Assembly: GCA_947461805.1 (NCBI GenBank)
Contig: CANHMJ010000026.1
Coordinates: 1 to 14,657 of the forward strand
Direction of reading: 5' to 3'
Length of the DNA: 14,657 bases
Source of the DNA: Burkholderiaceae bacterium
Lineage (GTDB): Bacteria; Pseudomonadota; Gammaproteobacteria; Burkholderiales; Burkholderiaceae
Notes under the pieces: generated by a model
Database searches by the model: none
The model's input: only the letters and a program-made list of their open reading frames with translations
What the model was told of the DNA's origin: nothing
Position numbers and translations under genes: made by a program
Shown: one piece after another, positions 12,367-14,657 of the stretch
How positions within the stretch are numbered: the stretch's first letter is position 1
Layout of the letters: each line of letters begins with the position of its first letter

Positions 12367-13533
12367 TTGAGCGAACACCAAAACCAATCCCAACCGATTG
12401 TCATTATTGGTAGCGGATTAGCTGGCTATACCGTCATTCGCGAATTACGTAAGATAGACAAAGATGTGCCGATTACGCTCATCACCCGCGAGCCCGGCTA
12501 CTTTTATTCTAAGCCGATGTTGTCGACTGCATTTGCAAACAGTAAATTAGCAGAGCAGCTCATCAGCTCTAGCAGTGAGGTCATGGCAACCCAGCTCAAT
12601 CTAACGGTATTGGGTAACACCGATGTGCACTCCATTGATGCGCAGGCTCGACTACTCCACACCAGCAATGGCGAAGTGACTTATAGCAAGCTAGTATTGG
12701 CTTTGGGTGCTGATCAAATTCAGTTGGACCTAAAAGGCACAGCCGCTAATGCAGTCATGACGGTGAATGATCTGGAAGACTATGCGCGCTTTCGTCAGGC
12801 CATTGATGGTCACAAACGGGTAGCGATTCTGGGTGCTGGCCTGATTGGTTGCGAGTTCGCCAATGACCTCACGCTTGGCGGTTACTCAATAGACGTGATT
12901 GATTTGGCAGCGCATGCGCTAGGACGCCTCTTGCCCGAGGCTGCAGCAACGGCACTCGAGGAAAAGCTCAGCGCAGCGGGTGTACGCTGGCATTTTGGTA
13001 GTACCGCACAATCGATTGATGCGCACGGTGATGCGATACGCATTACCTTGGTCAATGGCGACACGATCGATACCGATGTTGTCCTCTCGGCAGTGGGCTT
13101 ACGTCCTCGCACTCAATTGGCACGTGACGCGGGCATTAAGACGGGGTTAGGCATTGAGGTCAACCGCCAACTACAAACCAATCTGGATTCAATTTACGCC
13201 ATTGGCGACTGCGCAGAAACGGAAGGCCTGGTTTTGCCCTACGTGATGCCGATCATGCAAGCAGCCCGAGCTTTGGCGCCAACGCTTCTTGGGCAAACTG
13301 CAGCATTGCAATACCCAGCCATGCCGGTGATGGTTAAAACCCCCGCCTACCCGATCGTAGTCTCGCCGCCAGCAAAAGGGGCCGAAGGACAATGGAACAC
13401 TACAGAGGTTGAGGGAGGCATGCAATGTCGTTTTGAATCGCCTGATGGGCAACTATTGGGCTTTGCCTTACTCGGCTCTGCTACCGCGGAACGCGCTGCA
13501 CTGGTTAAGTTGCTGCCTCCTGTATTGGCATGA
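12367..13533 (+). CDS. Rubredoxin-reductase-type NAD(P)H:FAD oxidoreductase
   Basis: 388 residues, pyridine nucleotide-disulfide oxidoreductase class I fold, the usual length of rubredoxin reductases (NorW/AlkT/RubB type). FAD motif VIIGSGLAGY with GxGxxG at 15-20; 'EPGYFYSKPMLSTAFA' (about 42-57), typical of rubredoxin reductases; 'LVLALGA' (109-115); NAD(P) motif AILGAGLIGCEFA with GxGxxG at 156-161, followed by acidic residues after the second strand (DVIDL), which suggests NADH; second FAD motif YAIGDCAE (277-284). There is no redox-active CxxC. It transfers electrons from NAD(P)H to rubredoxin. Its neighbours are the rubredoxin upstream and the truncated hemoglobin downstream, whose ATG overlaps this stop (ATGA), implying coupled translation. 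The start is TTG with a strong ribosome site. Confidence 0.93.
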   Translation: MSEHQNQSQPIVIIGSGLAGYTVIRELRKIDKDVPITLITREPGYFYSKPMLSTAFANSKLAEQLISSSSEVMATQLNLTVLGNTDVHSIDAQARLLHTSNGEVTYSKLVLALGADQIQLDLKGTAANAVMTVNDLEDYARFRQAIDGHKRVAILGAGLIGCEFANDLTLGGYSIDVIDLAAHALGRLLPEAAATALEEKLSAAGVRWHFGSTAQSIDAHGDAIRITLVNGDTIDTDVVLSAVGLRPRTQLARDAGIKTGLGIEVNRQLQTNLDSIYAIGDCAETEGLVLPYVMPIMQAARALAPTLLGQTAALQYPAMPVMVKTPAYPIVVSPPAKGAEGQWNTTEVEGGMQCRFESPDGQLLGFALLGSATAERAALVKLLPPVLA

Positions 13534-13937
13534 GTGCCGATCAGGGCAATGGCTCTGGCGCCACTGCATACGCCCTCATTGGTGGCGGCGAAGCGATTCG
13601 GCAATTGGTTGACCGCTTCTACGACCTCATGGAGTTGGAGCCTGCCTATTCCATTATTCGACAATTGCATCCGCCCGACTTAAGCACTTCGCGCGACAAG
13701 CTATATTTGTTTTTGAGCGGCTGGATGGGGGGCCCTGGGCTGTACCAAGAAAAGTATGGGCACCCCATGCTACGCGCGCGTCACCTGCCCTTTCCGATTG
13801 GATCAACCGAGCGCAACCAATGGCTCGATTGCATGCAGCGAGCCATGGATGAAGTAGCAGTCGATGCGTTACTTAAAGCACGTCTCCATGAATCCTTTTT
13901 CGCGACTGCCGACTGGATGCGCAACAAGCCCGATTAA
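13530..13937 (+). CDS. Group II truncated hemoglobin
   Basis: 135 residues, 2-on-2 globin, cytoplasmic heme protein that binds O2 and NO. Key residues: Phe30-Tyr31 (Tyr B10), 'LYLFLSGWMGGPGLYQEKYGHPMLRARHLPFPIG' (58-91) with proximal His85 (F8), and Trp98 (G8) in 'ERNQWLDCMQRAM', all group II hallmarks. Group II globins are often linked to O2 supply, NO or peroxide chemistry; reductase partners are mostly unknown. The start ATG overlaps the stop of the rubredoxin-reductase gene by four bases (ATGA), which suggests that the reductase/rubredoxin pair reduces this globin (inference). The stop lies inside the loop of the downstream terminator. The N-terminal dozen residues are low in complexity and probably disordered. 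Confidence 0.93.
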   Translation: MSADQGNGSGATAYALIGGGEAIRQLVDRFYDLMELEPAYSIIRQLHPPDLSTSRDKLYLFLSGWMGGPGLYQEKYGHPMLRARHLPFPIGSTERNQWLDCMQRAMDEVAVDALLKARLHESFFATADWMRNKPD

Positions 13938-13950
13938 GTGGGCTTGTTTT
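13923..13950 (+). terminator. Rho-independent terminator nested in the globin stop
   Basis: Stem AACAAGCCC (13923-13931), loop GATTAAGT containing the TAA stop, stem GGGCTTGTT (13940-13948), then TT and ATAAA. The 9-bp stem is perfect and its left arm encodes the last residues of the globin. Confidence 0.8.
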
Positions 13951-13960
13951 ATAAAGCCAG

Positions 13961-13989
13961 AAACAAACAAGTCACCCGTAGGTGACTTG
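13961..13989 (-). terminator. Rho-independent terminator of sodB
   Basis: Stem CAAGTCACC (13968-13976), loop CGTA, stem GGTGACTTG (13981-13989). On the minus strand it is followed by TTTGTTT, so it ends the convergent sodB message. Perfect 9-bp stem with a four-base loop. Confidence 0.8.
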
Positions 13990-14013
13990 AGTGGTGCAAC
14001 GGTAAATCAGAAA

Positions 14014-14592
14014 TTAAGCAAAGTTCTTTGCAGCAAAATCCCAGTTCACTAAATTCCAAAACGCCTCAAGGTACTTCGGACGCGCATTGCGGTAATCGAT
14101 GTAATACGCATGCTCCCAAACATCACAGGTCACCAAGGCTTTTGCATCGGTAGTCAATGGTGTAGCAGCATTGCTGGTAGAAACAAGATCCAGCGAGCCA
14201 TCAGGCTTTTTAACCAGCCATGCCCAGCCAGAGCCGAACGTACCAACAGCGCACTTGGCAAATTCTTCTTTGAACTTATCAAACGAACCCCATTTGGCAT
14301 TAATCGCATCAGCGAGTGCGCCAGTAGGAGCGCCGCCGCCGTTTGGCTTAAGGCCCATCCAATAAAAGGTGTGGTTCCAAACTTGGGCTGCGTTGTTAAA
14401 CACACCGCCGGCGGATTTTTTGATGATGTCTTCTAAGCTGGCGTTCTCAAACTCGGTACCCTTGATCAGGTTATTCAAATTAGTAACGTAAGTCTGATGG
14501 TGCTTGCCGTAATGAAAATCCATGGTTTCTTTTGAAATGTGTGGGGCCAAGGCGTCCAGCGCGTAAGGCAACTGCGGTAATGTATGTTCCAT
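14014..14592 (-). CDS. sodB: Iron superoxide dismutase
   Basis: 192 residues, cytoplasmic Fe/Mn-family enzyme converting superoxide to O2 and H2O2. Metal ligands are all present: His27 (HYGKHH), His74 (NHTFYW), Asp157 and His161 (DVWEHAYYIDY). Gln70 in 'NNAAQVWNH' is the residue that marks the iron type, where manganese enzymes place a Gln elsewhere. The N-terminus MEHTLPQLPYALDALAPHIS and absence of a signal peptide agree with SodB. ATG at 14592 has AGGGAGA four bases upstream. The gene converges with the rubredoxin/globin operon across back-to-back terminators. Upstream, 14593-14657 shows no convincing promoter, so transcription may begin beyond the window or sodB may follow another gene. 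Confidence 0.96.
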   Translation of the reverse strand: MEHTLPQLPYALDALAPHISKETMDFHYGKHHQTYVTNLNNLIKGTEFENASLEDIIKKSAGGVFNNAAQVWNHTFYWMGLKPNGGGAPTGALADAINAKWGSFDKFKEEFAKCAVGTFGSGWAWLVKKPDGSLDLVSTSNAATPLTTDAKALVTCDVWEHAYYIDYRNARPKYLEAFWNLVNWDFAAKNFA

Positions 14593-14657
14593 CGTGTCTC
14601 CCTAATAAGTATGGTTTTGGTTAATGCAAATCTGTTCCGAGGACCTGTTTCGTTCTC

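Noticed and set aside
14593..14657. Promoter TTGCAT/TATTAG directly before sodB
   Set aside because: It would place initiation at the start codon and leave the good ribosome site AGGGAGA untranscribed, so it is inconsistent.
14593..14657. End of an upstream minus-strand gene before sodB
   Set aside because: Short frames with stops exist, but the visible residues are too few to identify a family, so no gene is called.
1..14657. Mobile element, prophage, defence system or CRISPR array
   Set aside because: No transposase, integrase, terminal repeats, regularly spaced repeats or known defence domains are visible; every large gene fits a housekeeping or redox family.

Overview
The window looks like ordinary chromosomal DNA from a Gram-negative betaproteobacterium, most likely Burkholderiales and close to Polynucleobacter. 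This rests on overall protein character: a stand-alone TupA, a four-rhodanese sulfurtransferase, a phasin with a lysine/alanine tail, an Fe-type SodB and a group II truncated globin next to a rubredoxin reductase. Base composition is roughly balanced. No database search was possible, so the genus is an inference. I see no transposase, integrase, tRNA, rRNA, CRISPR array or phage gene. Coding density is high, and the longest gene-free stretch (1387-1629) is under 300 bases.

Layout. Bases 1-711 hold the 3' part of a tungstate-binding protein (tupA), closed by a strong hairpin terminator. On the minus strand follows a secreted protein made of two tandem copies of one small domain (793-1386). A divergent control region carries a good match to the NtrC binding consensus beside a second palindrome, and leads into an unrecognised 61-residue protein (1630-1815) with its own terminator. 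A two-domain rhodanese (1910-2770) runs into, and overlaps by 47 bases, a convergent minus-strand operon that reads beta-CASP metallo-hydrolase (6291-4870), LOG-family protein (4828-3962) and HI0933/YhiN-type flavoprotein (3959-2724).

Divergent from that operon are nnrD (NAD(P)H-hydrate dehydratase), an EamA-type transporter 7 bases downstream, and a protein with four rhodanese folds of which only the second keeps a catalytic cysteine. The minus strand then carries a phasin-like protein with a histone-H1-like tail, a 54-residue DUF2256 zinc-ribbon-like protein and an Old Yellow Enzyme reductase.

The Old Yellow Enzyme gene shares a 163-base divergent control region with the most interesting unit of the window: rubredoxin (12153-12317), a rubredoxin-reductase-type flavoprotein (12367-13533) and a group II truncated hemoglobin (13530-13937, start overlapping the previous stop as ATGA). 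Together these could form a complete chain from NAD(P)H through FAD and an iron-sulfur-like carrier to a heme that binds O2 or NO. Back-to-back terminators separate it from convergent sodB. The right end (9971-14592) is thus rich in redox and stress functions. The rubredoxin/reductase/globin module is my best candidate for an under-described system.
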